Below, one piece after another: positions 36,701-44,274 of a DNA stretch of 64,000 bases. The stretch's first letter is position 1. Each line of letters begins with the position of its first letter. The DNA is from Neolewinella persica DSM 23188. Lineage in GTDB: Bacteria; Bacteroidota; Bacteroidia; Chitinophagales; Saprospiraceae. The stretch lies in the NCBI RefSeq assembly GCF_000373105.1, contig NZ_KB890413.1:131399-195398 (forward strand), written 5' to 3'. Made by a program: the position numbers and the translations under genes. The notes below the pieces were generated by a model. The model was not told where the DNA came from, searched no databases, and saw only the letters and a program-made list of their open reading frames with translations.

Positions 36701-39700
36701 CGGCTACGGATGCTTCGGGGAATACCGCCGACTGTTCGTTTAAGGTGTATATCCTTGATGAAATCGATCCCACAGTCGACTGTGCAGCGGCTAACCAAAC
36801 GGTAGCCCTGGATGAAAACTGTAACGGAGAGATTCCAGACCTGATTCCAGACCTGGTGACCAACGACAACTGCTCGGCAAATGCCCTGACGATCCTGCAA
36901 TCTCCGGCTGCCGGTGCGGCCTACGGTGGCAACGGAACTACGGTGGACGTGACCTTCACCGTAATGGATGCCAGTGGTAATACGGTCTCCTGCGTGGCAA
37001 CAATAACCTTCGAAGACCAATCTCCTCCAAATCCGGTGATCTGTCCCGGAGACCAGGACTTGAACGTGGATGATGTTTGTGCAGTCTCCTTACCAAATTA
37101 TACTGGTGGTGCGACCGTGATTGACAATTGCCGGGCACAAGGAAATATTATCATCACTCAAAGCCCACTACCCGGCACCATGGTGGCGGGGGATGGTACC
37201 GTCATCCCGGTTACCCTGACCGCCGACGACGGGAACGGGAATACAGCGACTTGTACATTTGACGTAACTCTCCGGGATGAAAATGCGCTGGACGTTACCT
37301 GTCCTGGTGGGCAGATCGTCATCGCCAGCAGCGATGATTGCGACGGAGAATACGGCGATTACACCGGGCTGGTGACGGCAGTAAACCAATGTATGTCTCC
37401 AGCTGCGGGCGTAACTTACGTACAGTCTCCGGCAGCAGGCACTCCGCTGTTCCCTGCCGATCTCGACGTGTCCCAGACGGTGACCATTACCGCCATTGAC
37501 CTGAACGGTAACCCTTCCAGCTGCACCTTTCAGGTTACGCTGGTGGATACCCTGGCTCCCGTGATCGTTTGCCCGGCCAACGATGCGCAGATCGTGGATG
37601 CGAGTTGCAGTCACCTCGTACTGGATTACCGTTCTGATGCGACCATAACAGACAACTGTGCGGCGCTGGGCGAACTGATCGTGACACAGGAGCCCATGCC
37701 CGGTGCACCGATTACCGGTCCCGATGCTATCCGAACGGTTACCATCTCTGCTGTAGACCCCAGCGGGAACCAATCACAGTGCGCCTTCCAACTTGAGGTC
37801 AGTGACGGCATTGCACCCGTTTTGGCCTGTCCTGAACCAGACACGCTGCTTACCAATGGTGCCTGTCAGGTAACCATCGGCGATTACACCAGCGAAGCGC
37901 TGGCCGATGATGATTGTACGCTACGAGAGGACATTGTCTTTTCCCAGGTACCGCCATCGGGGACCGTCATTTCCGGTCATCTGACGACCCAAACAATTAC
38001 GATTACGGCCACTGACGCCAGCGGCAATAGCAGCAGCTGTGATTTTACCGTGACGGCGAAAGACGCCATCGCCCCCACGGTATTGTGCACCGGCGACAAG
38101 GTTGTAAGGCCTGATGCGAATTGTGAAGCCTTGATGCCGGATTACCGGGGGGACGTCCGAACCTTCGACAACTGTGCGGCGAACAGTGCCATTACACTCA
38201 CCCAAAGACCAGCACCGGGATCTCCGCTATCGGGCCAGGGTAATGCCAAGACCGTTACCATCATTGCCGACGACGGGAACGGAAACCGGGACAGCTGCAC
38301 ATTTGTGGTTAGGCTGGAAGACGACCTTCCGCCGGAGATCACCTGTCCGGCAGCTAAGTTGGTCGACGCAGACGCAGACTGCACTTACGACCTCGAAGAC
38401 TTAACGATCCAGGCAATCGTGACCGATAACTGTACGAACCCGGCGATGATCATCGTAACCCAGAACATCGGGATTGGGCAGACCTATTCCGGTGACGGAA
38501 CGGAGGTATTGGTGACGCTGACCGCCGATGACCGGAACGGTAATACGGCACAGTGTACGACAACCATCACCCTCGAGGATAATACCGATCCGACCATTAC
38601 GTGTCCGGCAGACCAGACAATACTCGTAGACACCGGCTGTGGGGCGTTGGTGCCGGATTACCGGTCGGCTGACGTAATCGACAATTGCACGGCTCCTACG
38701 GACATCACGGTGACCCAGACATTGGCACCGGGAGCATCGCTGACGGGACATAACGAGGTGTCGGTCGTAACGCTGACGGCTGATGACGGGCATGGAAATA
38801 CGGCAAGTTGCAGCTTCAATCTGACCTTATTGGATGAAACGCCGCCGGCGATTACCTGTCCGCCAGCGCAGGAGATATTCGTAGATGGCAGTTGCGAAAC
38901 GGTGCTACCGGACTACGTTGGTCTGACCACTGCTTCTGACAATTGTTCGCCTGCGCCTGCGATCGCGCAAAATAATCCTGCCGGAACACCCCTGACCGGC
39001 CTGGGCACCCAAACCGTGACCATGACCGCCGATGATGGTAATGGAAATACGACAACTTGTGATTTCACGGTGACGGTGAGCGACAACACACCGCCTGAAT
39101 TGACGTGTCCGCCACTAAGCATCATTGCCGGTAACGCCACCTGTACCATAAATCTGGCAGACTACCGGGACAGCATCATGGTTGCCGATAATTGTGGGCC
39201 GACCAGCGTTCAGAATGGGGCGCTGACGCTGGTGCAAAGTCCATTGGAAGGAGCCATGATCAGTGGCCTGGGTACTACGCAAACGGTGACCATCACCGCT
39301 ACCGACCCCTCGGGCAACACGACGGACTGCCTGATTACCGTCGAAGTGGCGGATACGACGCGCCCAACCATCGTTTGCCCGAATGATACAACCCTGGCAG
39401 TCGACATAGCCTGTGCTACGATTGTACCAGATTACACGGGCCTTCCGATAGTGATGGATAACTGTAACGACGCTACCGGTATCTCGGTGACGCAAACCCC
39501 GGTCGCCGGGACGATGGTCAGCGATGAAGCCAACCTGATTACCGTCACCCTGACGGCCACCGACGAGAGTGGAAACACCATCAGCTGTGATTTCAACGTG
39601 CAGTTGATCGACAGCATCCCTCCAATGGTTGTCTGCCCGGCGGATGATGTGATCAGTGTGGATGGCACCTGCGAAGTCCTGCTGCCCGACTACCGCCCAA

Positions 39701-42700
39701 ATGCCGGGCCAACGGACAACTGCTCCGACCCGGCAGCCATCACCCTGACACAGAGGCCCGCCCCCGGCGAACCACTTAGCGGAGACGGCACCACCCGGGA
39801 AGTCACCATAATTGTGACCGACGAAAGTGGCAATCAGGACAGCTGTAAGCTGACCGTAACGCTGGAAGACAGTACCGAACCGATGATCATCTGCCCGGCC
39901 GATCAGGAACTGACGGCGGATGATGACTGTGAAATAGTCATCCCGGACTACACCAGTGAGGCCATCGCAAGCAGTACTTGTGATCAGAGCGCCATCACCA
40001 TCACCCAGCTACCTGCCATTGGCACCACCATCAGCGGCCACAATACCACGCAAACGGTAACCCTGACGGCGGAGGACGCCAGTGGCAATATGGTCAGCTG
40101 TTCTTTCGAGGTTACATTACTGGACCGTGAAGCGCCAGAGATTACCGTGTGCCAAAACGATACCATCGGTGTGCTTTCGGCTGCTTGCACCTATACCTTG
40201 CCCGACTATTGGGTCATTGGACCTGCGACCGCGCAAGACAATTGTCGGCCTACGGGAACTACCTCAACTTCCGCCACCGGCGACCAAATCATCTACACCC
40301 AGGTACCCATACCCGGTACGGTTTTGATGGATGCCTTCACCACGACGACCATCACCCTCACAGCTGATGACGGCAACGGAAATACCATCAGCTGTGACTT
40401 TGAACTGACCCTGACGGATACGACCTCTCCCACGATTACCTGTCCGGCAGACACCGTGGCCAACCCTGACGCTGGTTGTGATTTCGCCCTGGAAGACTAT
40501 ACCGGCCGGGCCATAATTGCAGACAATTGCACCAATCCTGCGGACCTGGTAGTGACGCAAAGCCCGGCAGCAGGAACGGTCATCAGCGGACAATCCACCA
40601 GTCAGGACATTATCCTGACGGTCGAAGACCCAAGTGGGAACATCGCTTCCTGCACCTTTAACCTAATGTTGCAGGACACCACCTCGCCGACCATCGTTTG
40701 CCCTGACGCCCAGGTAGAGACCCTCACCGCCACCTGCGAATTCATCGTACCGGATTACACCGGTGAAGCCGTGACGGACGACAACTGTACGGACGTAACA
40801 AACATAATAGTAACCCAGGACCCGGAAGCAGGAACCGTTATTGCCGTTGAAGGAGAGGGCGATATCTTTACCATCACCCTGACGGCCGACGATGGCAACG
40901 GGAACACGGCCGACTGTGCGTTCAACATCACGCTGGACGACGTGACCCCGCCCGTCATTACCTGCCCGGCAGACCCGACAATATTTGTTGATGCTGGTTG
41001 TAATGCACTGCTACCTGACCTCGTCGCCGTTACTACCGCTACAGACAACTGTGAGAACGCGACCGCCGGAAGTGGCATCACCATTACACAATCGCCACTG
41101 GCAATGGCAATGTTCAGCAATGACGATACGGAGGTAGTCGTCACCCTGACGGCCGATGATGGCAACGGCAACACCAGCCAGTGTCAGGTCACCGTGACGC
41201 TTCAGGACACCATCAGCCCAATGATCATGTGTCCGGACAACGAGGTGCTGCTCACCAATGAGAACTGTGAAGTGATGGTACCTGATTACCGTGCGCAGGC
41301 CATAAAATCTGACAATTGCACGACCAGTGGGGAGATTTTGGTTACCCAGGACATTGCGCCGGGAACGGTCTTAAGCGAAGACGGGACAACGCAGGTCGTC
41401 ACCCTCACCGCCGACGACGGAAACGGAAATACGGCCAACTGTACGCTACAGCTTACTGTCGACGACAATAGGCCACCAACCATCGCCTGCCCGATGCCCC
41501 AAACCCAATTTACGGACGCAAACTGTATGGTGGTTATCGCTGATTATTCCGGTCTTGGGATGACGGACGATAACTGTACGGACATGGCTACAACTACCGT
41601 GACGCAGACGCCTGCTCCCGGCACGGTCTTTACCGGAGTTCAGGACGTCGTCGTCACACTATTGGCCGATGATGGCAACCGGAATACGGCTACTTGTGAC
41701 TTTGTCTTGTCCATACGGGATAATACGGCACCTGACCTGGCATGTCCGGCCACCCAGCAGGAAACCGCCAATGCAAACTGCGTGGCCACCCTCGGTGATT
41801 ACACTGGCCTGGCGACGGTGACGGACAACTGTTCCACGCTGGGCGATGCCAACGGCAACGGGATCACCGTGACGCAATCGCCACCGGCAGGAACGACGAT
41901 TATGGGTTTCGACCAGGCGATTACCGTGACGCTGACGGCAACGGACAGCAGCGGGAATGTTGCTACTTGTACTTTCCAGGTGGAACTGATCGACGGAACG
42001 GATCCTACGATTGTTTGCCCTGCGGCGCAGGAAATCAACGCCGGTACGGATTGTGGCTTCACGATTCCTGACTACCGGAGCTTAGGCATAGTGGATGACA
42101 ACTGTGGTCCGGGTATGCTGACCGTTGCGCAGTCACCAGATATTAATTCGGTACTGACCAATCTGGGGACCACCCAGGAAGTGACCTTGACGGTGACTGA
42201 GGCAAGTGGTAATAGTGCCAATTGTTCCTTTACGGTTACCACCACCAGCGCTACGCCGCCGCCAGCGCAGGCAACGGTGACCCTGGCCGTGGTAAATCGC
42301 CCAACGGGCTCCGGCACGGTCAACCTGTTGGATGCCTTTGACGACGCTGCGGAGAGTAACCTCAGCAATACGGACCTGGATCAGATGATGGACCAAGCCG
42401 TTGGGCCCTACAACGTGACCTTCTACCTGAACATGGCGGATGCCGATGGAGAGCAAAATGATGTATCGCCGTTTACTTACGACCCGGCGGTAAACGGAGA
42501 AGTGGTGCTGGTTCGGATCGAAGATCCGACGACGGGCTGCTTCACGCTGAGCCAAATATTGATTGAGGTGCGGGAGCCGGGCATTAGTAATGCTATGGAC
42601 TCCACCTTCTGCAGCAAGCCGGGGGTAACCCTCAAGGTGGATGGCCGGCCGCAGGCCGGCGGGCAGGGCTCCACCATCGTCCGCCACCAATGGACGATCA

Positions 42701-42924
42701 TCAGCATCGGCACCACCCGCCTGCCCGCCGACCGGGTGATGAGCTCCGATCAGCAGACCGTCATGATCAATACGGCCGGGCTGCGCTCCGGCTCCATCGT
42801 ACTGGAGTACCAGTTCTTTGAAGATTATGGGGATGGGGCGTTGGTGGGCAGTGTGCCCCGGCGGGTTGTGATGGAGGTTTTGCAGGTAGGGAGTGGGGAT
42901 TTCTTTTGGGATGGCAGGAATTAG
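30772..42924 (+). CDS. giant secreted HYR-repeat protein with FG-GAP-like head
   Basis: A 4050-residue secreted protein. A GTG start gives a signal peptide ending LFFFAPSLAFSQ; an in-frame TAA lies just upstream. Residues about 27-40 hold CGDGIDNDGDGLIDCFDDDC, a Cys-flanked acidic EF-hand-like motif that recurs near residue 700. Residues about 80-530 carry FG-GAP/VCBS-like blocks (GDMNGDGVPDLVARD, ADVDADGLGDVFH, ADINGDGRMDVAV, GDFDGDGDVELGF, ADVNGDGTAEIIV), the integrin-type calcium propeller. Then come about 35 HYR-type repeats of roughly 86 residues, each with a TCP start, a DNC centre and a TATDxxGN or TADDGNGN end. The last 220 residues form a different beta domain. No T9SS sorting domain is seen at the C-terminus, which is unusual. 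A role in adhesion or surface layers is inferred. Confidence 0.88.
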   Translation: MSLSTTCRGLVLILFFFAPSLAFSQETNCGDGIDNDGDGLIDCFDDDCAGIASCEDFFFGQPEPDCNYQPPELEEIRLNLLFKTDEVRYPIEQRCGVMVGDMNGDGVPDLVARDNNPARIHIFSGDDGRILQSIVTPSTHPFGQVAIADVDADGLGDVFHIESTGGLARYEFGNPNAVWRTANNVGDDNVVSTPQLADINQDGVAEVFVGKRIFNALTGLRYANGSNTVNVGGYATGGNADRYPVFFDLFKQGDPKPGGGTFGAEANGMEYIAGNQVWTVAFNTTGTADNGTFLLAAQLSATNNERDGFTSIADINGDGRMDVAVMAAGRVYAWDPYTNQQIGSTYSVPGTSAGGRINIGDFDGDGDVELGFAGNDIYIVRNYVDNNGDANLNNGTWSTLWQKDNLDDGSERTGSTLFDFDGNGTVEVVYSEEENLFIYDGPTGNELFRIQSRAGTRTEYPLVADVNGDGTAEIIVTAQAQNGPSFSGSDWISVYESANQPWVPARKVWNQHGYHVTNVNNDLTIPRFQQNNLNPALGQRYNNFLVQTAVGGGSEANIRYPAPDAIIMVQIGSDGLPVIDFTGCPNEIIATLVIDNEGAAPLPASTPISYYIGDPRVTMATLIQTTRINTQVEAGGQVIVQVAIPVGVVPAGSRIYLSVNDPGFAMADLPFEESDFPLTGTPECIYSNNVNFLGNVRCGEVCNDGIDNDGDGLIDEPNLTQFENTGCPGDVLQAITNDSPGGTYSVLGGSVIGTTVDQNGVVTLGNNFTGTPVTETIRYDDGICVEDVMVTTVDNEAPKIACPGNAAVNVDANCTTPLSSYIMATQSSDNCSATGNIVITQAPAIGSNLTLGANTVTMTATDQSGNAATCTFTVTAVDRIAPVPVCPAATTAMLTANCSYTIPDLTNISSSDNCSAEAALILAQTPVQGTVFNGNGTNVMVTITAKDESGNSGNCTYVITLADNTPPAITCPGNQTRDVSANDCTLSVPDFRGQAGRQDNCSGFNQITVTQNPAPGTSVGPGVTTITLTATDAAGNMADCSFTLTGIDRTPPMITCPGNITVDADPVMCAGTVTDVTGLAMATDNCGSGGLTITQTPAAGTTFTSSTQNVVVTATDAAGNTRQCNVTFIKRDVTPPTLTCVGPQTLVVDANNCLAILPNYMNNVASDACGGVSVVQEPGPGTNLSNNVVVTITATDNVGQQTTCTIDVTVVDQTPPSILCPSPQTIAVDGTCEVPLPDYTGQASTSDNCDPRKGPVSVSQSPAANTMYDINDSPVTVTLTATDASGNMGTCTFQVELMDNQPPQISCPVSPQIDQLDGDCDAMVPDFRNQTMVSSTCTMDGFTLVQVPAPGTVVSVESTTSITITATDINGNSVSCSFDYVTEDVTSPTITCPAPQTASLDSGCDFAIPDYSGMATVADNCSSLAPAAPPILTLTQSPVAGTVVSEDGTVTQIMLTATDAAGNSTSCTFRLTTEDNTPPALTCPTDQTENVDDGCAFVLPDYTPQVTAVENCTIPGPVSYTQSPPAGTQITGDGTTTLITITATDAAGNVASCDFTLTLEDNTDPEITCPQAITIAVDADCRASVPNLISGATVTDNCQGSNPLLVSQDIPAGTMLMGDGTTQIVTLTADDGNGNTANCTVVLTLDDTTPPTVSCPAAQDLNLDMTGCSATLPDFSTQLTLADNCTAPGTLAVQQMPVPGAVVSGANTVETVTFNVDDGNGNSTSCSFDITLRDVTSPTIVCPAPATLALGSDCSVALPDYTSQTVATDDCAMTAAITLTQSPAAGTELSFDGEQVMVTITAADGNGNTTSCTFPVTAEDQTLPMVICPADRNEPVSGNCDFTLPDYTGEAGVMDNCSEAAAITITQSPAVGTVIPEAQLNQPQTITLTATDAAGNSQSCTFAITPVDETNPTIVCPEAQSILLDAVGCEAVLGDYTGLGATMDNCTDAPAIGVTQNIAAGTVYSGLTLPIIDVVLTATDASGNTADCSFKVYILDEIDPTVDCAAANQTVALDENCNGEIPDLIPDLVTNDNCSANALTILQSPAAGAAYGGNGTTVDVTFTVMDASGNTVSCVATITFEDQSPPNPVICPGDQDLNVDDVCAVSLPNYTGGATVIDNCRAQGNIIITQSPLPGTMVAGDGTVIPVTLTADDGNGNTATCTFDVTLRDENALDVTCPGGQIVIASSDDCDGEYGDYTGLVTAVNQCMSPAAGVTYVQSPAAGTPLFPADLDVSQTVTITAIDLNGNPSSCTFQVTLVDTLAPVIVCPANDAQIVDASCSHLVLDYRSDATITDNCAALGELIVTQEPMPGAPITGPDAIRTVTISAVDPSGNQSQCAFQLEVSDGIAPVLACPEPDTLLTNGACQVTIGDYTSEALADDDCTLREDIVFSQVPPSGTVISGHLTTQTITITATDASGNSSSCDFTVTAKDAIAPTVLCTGDKVVRPDANCEALMPDYRGDVRTFDNCAANSAITLTQRPAPGSPLSGQGNAKTVTIIADDGNGNRDSCTFVVRLEDDLPPEITCPAAKLVDADADCTYDLEDLTIQAIVTDNCTNPAMIIVTQNIGIGQTYSGDGTEVLVTLTADDRNGNTAQCTTTITLEDNTDPTITCPADQTILVDTGCGALVPDYRSADVIDNCTAPTDITVTQTLAPGASLTGHNEVSVVTLTADDGHGNTASCSFNLTLLDETPPAITCPPAQEIFVDGSCETVLPDYVGLTTASDNCSPAPAIAQNNPAGTPLTGLGTQTVTMTADDGNGNTTTCDFTVTVSDNTPPELTCPPLSIIAGNATCTINLADYRDSIMVADNCGPTSVQNGALTLVQSPLEGAMISGLGTTQTVTITATDPSGNTTDCLITVEVADTTRPTIVCPNDTTLAVDIACATIVPDYTGLPIVMDNCNDATGISVTQTPVAGTMVSDEANLITVTLTATDESGNTISCDFNVQLIDSIPPMVVCPADDVISVDGTCEVLLPDYRPNAGPTDNCSDPAAITLTQRPAPGEPLSGDGTTREVTIIVTDESGNQDSCKLTVTLEDSTEPMIICPADQELTADDDCEIVIPDYTSEAIASSTCDQSAITITQLPAIGTTISGHNTTQTVTLTAEDASGNMVSCSFEVTLLDREAPEITVCQNDTIGVLSAACTYTLPDYWVIGPATAQDNCRPTGTTSTSATGDQIIYTQVPIPGTVLMDAFTTTTITLTADDGNGNTISCDFELTLTDTTSPTITCPADTVANPDAGCDFALEDYTGRAIIADNCTNPADLVVTQSPAAGTVISGQSTSQDIILTVEDPSGNIASCTFNLMLQDTTSPTIVCPDAQVETLTATCEFIVPDYTGEAVTDDNCTDVTNIIVTQDPEAGTVIAVEGEGDIFTITLTADDGNGNTADCAFNITLDDVTPPVITCPADPTIFVDAGCNALLPDLVAVTTATDNCENATAGSGITITQSPLAMAMFSNDDTEVVVTLTADDGNGNTSQCQVTVTLQDTISPMIMCPDNEVLLTNENCEVMVPDYRAQAIKSDNCTTSGEILVTQDIAPGTVLSEDGTTQVVTLTADDGNGNTANCTLQLTVDDNRPPTIACPMPQTQFTDANCMVVIADYSGLGMTDDNCTDMATTTVTQTPAPGTVFTGVQDVVVTLLADDGNRNTATCDFVLSIRDNTAPDLACPATQQETANANCVATLGDYTGLATVTDNCSTLGDANGNGITVTQSPPAGTTIMGFDQAITVTLTATDSSGNVATCTFQVELIDGTDPTIVCPAAQEINAGTDCGFTIPDYRSLGIVDDNCGPGMLTVAQSPDINSVLTNLGTTQEVTLTVTEASGNSANCSFTVTTTSATPPPAQATVTLAVVNRPTGSGTVNLLDAFDDAAESNLSNTDLDQMMDQAVGPYNVTFYLNMADADGEQNDVSPFTYDPAVNGEVVLVRIEDPTTGCFTLSQILIEVREPGISNAMDSTFCSKPGVTLKVDGRPQAGGQGSTIVRHQWTIISIGTTRLPADRVMSSDQQTVMINTAGLRSGSIVLEYQFFEDYGDGALVGSVPRRVVMEVLQVGSGDFFWDGRN
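33157..42240 (+). repeat. tandem array of about 35 HYR-coding units
   Basis: About 35 units averaging near 260 bp, counted from the recurring (I/V)xCP starts. Units vary in sequence and slightly in length, mainly in the loop after DNC. They therefore look like an old expansion rather than recent identical copies. Frequent shared blocks encode QSPAAGT and TADDGNGN. Confidence 0.8.
35043..35060 (+). repeat. near-exact head inside the HYR gene
   Basis: TGCACCTGCGGCCCCGCC, one change from the consensus, preceded by CCT as at other copies. It is read as APAAP within the loop after a DNC motif, making that loop longer than in most neighbouring HYR units. More distant look-alikes in the same loop lie at 38952-38969 and 40221-40236. 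Confidence 0.65.
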
Positions 42925-42965
42925 TCGGTAGTTTTATCTTCTATAAAGTCACCCAACTTAGCCTG

Positions 42966-43502
42966 ATGAAAATGAACCCAATAGCAATAAAGCATCGCGA
43001 CAGCTGGCCGGACAACACTGAAACGTTTGTACTGGACCACAAGAAAGTTAAGCTCGTTGTTTTCCACGGGACAATGTTTAGTGACGATGATGTGGACGTA
43101 TATGGGATTATAGAAGCTACCGAAATTCAATATTGGATCAACACTCGTTTTTTAAGAAATGGTGACTATACTGTTTTCACCAATTGGCTAAAAACATACT
43201 TCAATACTATTTCTGTTTTGAACAATTGTAGCCCGCCCACAATAGTATGGCCTACTAAGCTTGCGGGAACTGAATACTTCGAGTCGTCACTGAAAGGGAA
43301 GTTGATCGGTGCATTCTTGGTGTTTCCTGGGTGTTACGAGAAGAGGGAGGTTAAGAAGGATGTACAAATAATAGGTAGCTCCATGGAGTTCATCGCAAAA
43401 CCACCTCATCCAAAAACACCCACCCCACTTCCCCCGCCCCCGGATGCCAATCCGGAATCCGGCTCAGGCAAACAACCTCCACCAGCACCCGAGCAGCATT
43501 AA
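42966..43502 (+). CDS. hypothetical protein, AT-rich, proline-rich tail
   Basis: A 178-residue protein from the ATG at 42966 (the frame opens at 42906 inside the HYR gene end). I do not recognise it. The first 140 residues look like a compact soluble domain (KVKLVVFHGTMFSDDDVDVY, YTVFTNWLKTYFNTISVL). The tail PHPKTPTPLPPPPDANPESG is low complexity and is encoded in 113 bp that overlap the 3' end of the convergent lipoprotein gene. The first 400 bp are clearly more AT-rich than the neighbours, which suggests foreign origin. No signal peptide or membrane helix is seen. Confidence 0.55.
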   Translation: MKMNPIAIKHRDSWPDNTETFVLDHKKVKLVVFHGTMFSDDDVDVYGIIEATEIQYWINTRFLRNGDYTVFTNWLKTYFNTISVLNNCSPPTIVWPTKLAGTEYFESSLKGKLIGAFLVFPGCYEKREVKKDVQIIGSSMEFIAKPPHPKTPTPLPPPPDANPESGSGKQPPPAPEQH

Positions 43503-44184
43503 CCTCCTCCGTGTTCACCCGTAAAAACCGGAAATGGCTCCCGCTTTTCTCTACTTCCGTTGGGTAATCTACCTGGCCGGAGGCGATTTCTTTACCAGCT
43601 TCGTCGTAGAAGGTGGCTTGCAACGATGCCGGAGCAAAAATCCAACTCGCCTGGTCTTCGAGCACGGAGACGGCGATGCCATTGATGGGGCCGCCGGGCA
43701 AAGAGAACTCGAAGGTCAGGAGGCTGTCCTGATAACCGAGCCAGTCTGTTTCCCGGAAATTCTTTCCGGCTTTGGCCCGGTCGGCCAGAACGGTATCGGG
43801 GACTTGGTTGTAGGGTGGAGCGGCTGGTGTGGCGCTGATCAGCGTCAGACGTTGGGCAGGAAGTTTCAGGACTTCTACTTCGACCGGTTCGCTTGGGAGG
43901 AAGCCGCCGCCCAGGGTTCGGAAAGTCAGGACCTGAGATTTATCGACAGACATTTCCCTTTCGGCCGCAGGGCTTTCCACGGTCGGAACAGTCCCGTCAA
44001 CGGTATAACGCACCCGGCTTCCCCCTTGCGTCTCCCCTACCGAGATCGACGCCGTTTCGGTGAAGAAGGTATTCTCTACCCGGATTACCGGCGGGCTGAG
44101 GGCTACGGCATCTGCCTGGAGAAAGGGAGGCTGACTGCAAGACGTGACGATTAGGAAGAGGGCAACAGAAAAGATTGTTTTCAT
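43390..44184 (-). CDS. lipoprotein with Fn3-associated and discoidin-like domains
   Basis: A 264-residue lipoprotein: MKTIFSVALFLIVTSC ends in the anchor Cys 16. Residues about 30-105 look like a chitobiase/beta-hexosaminidase C-terminal-type (Fn3-associated) domain, with FFTETASISVGETQGGSRVR and YTVDGTVPTVESPA. Residues about 120-264 resemble an F5/8 (discoidin) sandwich with GISVSVLEDQ-like and FRFLRVNTEEVNAARVLVEV strands and the closing GWVFLDEVVLR. Such architecture usually goes with carbohydrate-binding proteins. No catalytic domain is attached. The 3' end overlaps a convergent gene. Confidence 0.7.
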   Translation of the reverse strand: MKTIFSVALFLIVTSCSQPPFLQADAVALSPPVIRVENTFFTETASISVGETQGGSRVRYTVDGTVPTVESPAAEREMSVDKSQVLTFRTLGGGFLPSEPVEVEVLKLPAQRLTLISATPAAPPYNQVPDTVLADRAKAGKNFRETDWLGYQDSLLTFEFSLPGGPINGIAVSVLEDQASWIFAPASLQATFYDEAGKEIASGQVDYPTEVEKSGSHFRFLRVNTEEVNAARVLVEVVCLSRIPDWHPGAGEVGWVFLDEVVLR

Positions 44185-44187
44185 GGC

Positions 44188-44209
44188 TGGGTCAGGTTGT
44201 CGGGTTGTC
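44188..44209. repeat. short octamer array
   Basis: GTTGTC at 44196 and 44204, with a weaker TGGGTC at 44188, step by 8 bp. The core word equals that at 11794-11868. It lies just upstream of the lipoprotein start codon, and no complementary second half is seen. Confidence 0.45.
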
Positions 44210-44274
44210 GGATTTAATGAGGGTATTTTTTTGCGGAAGTGTTGCTTCCTCCTCGACGCACAGCGTCTCGCCCT

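Noticed and set aside
33157-42240. Possible CRISPR-like or minisatellite array
   Set aside because: Units are about 260 bp, diverged, translated without interruption and match the HYR domain; there are no spacers.
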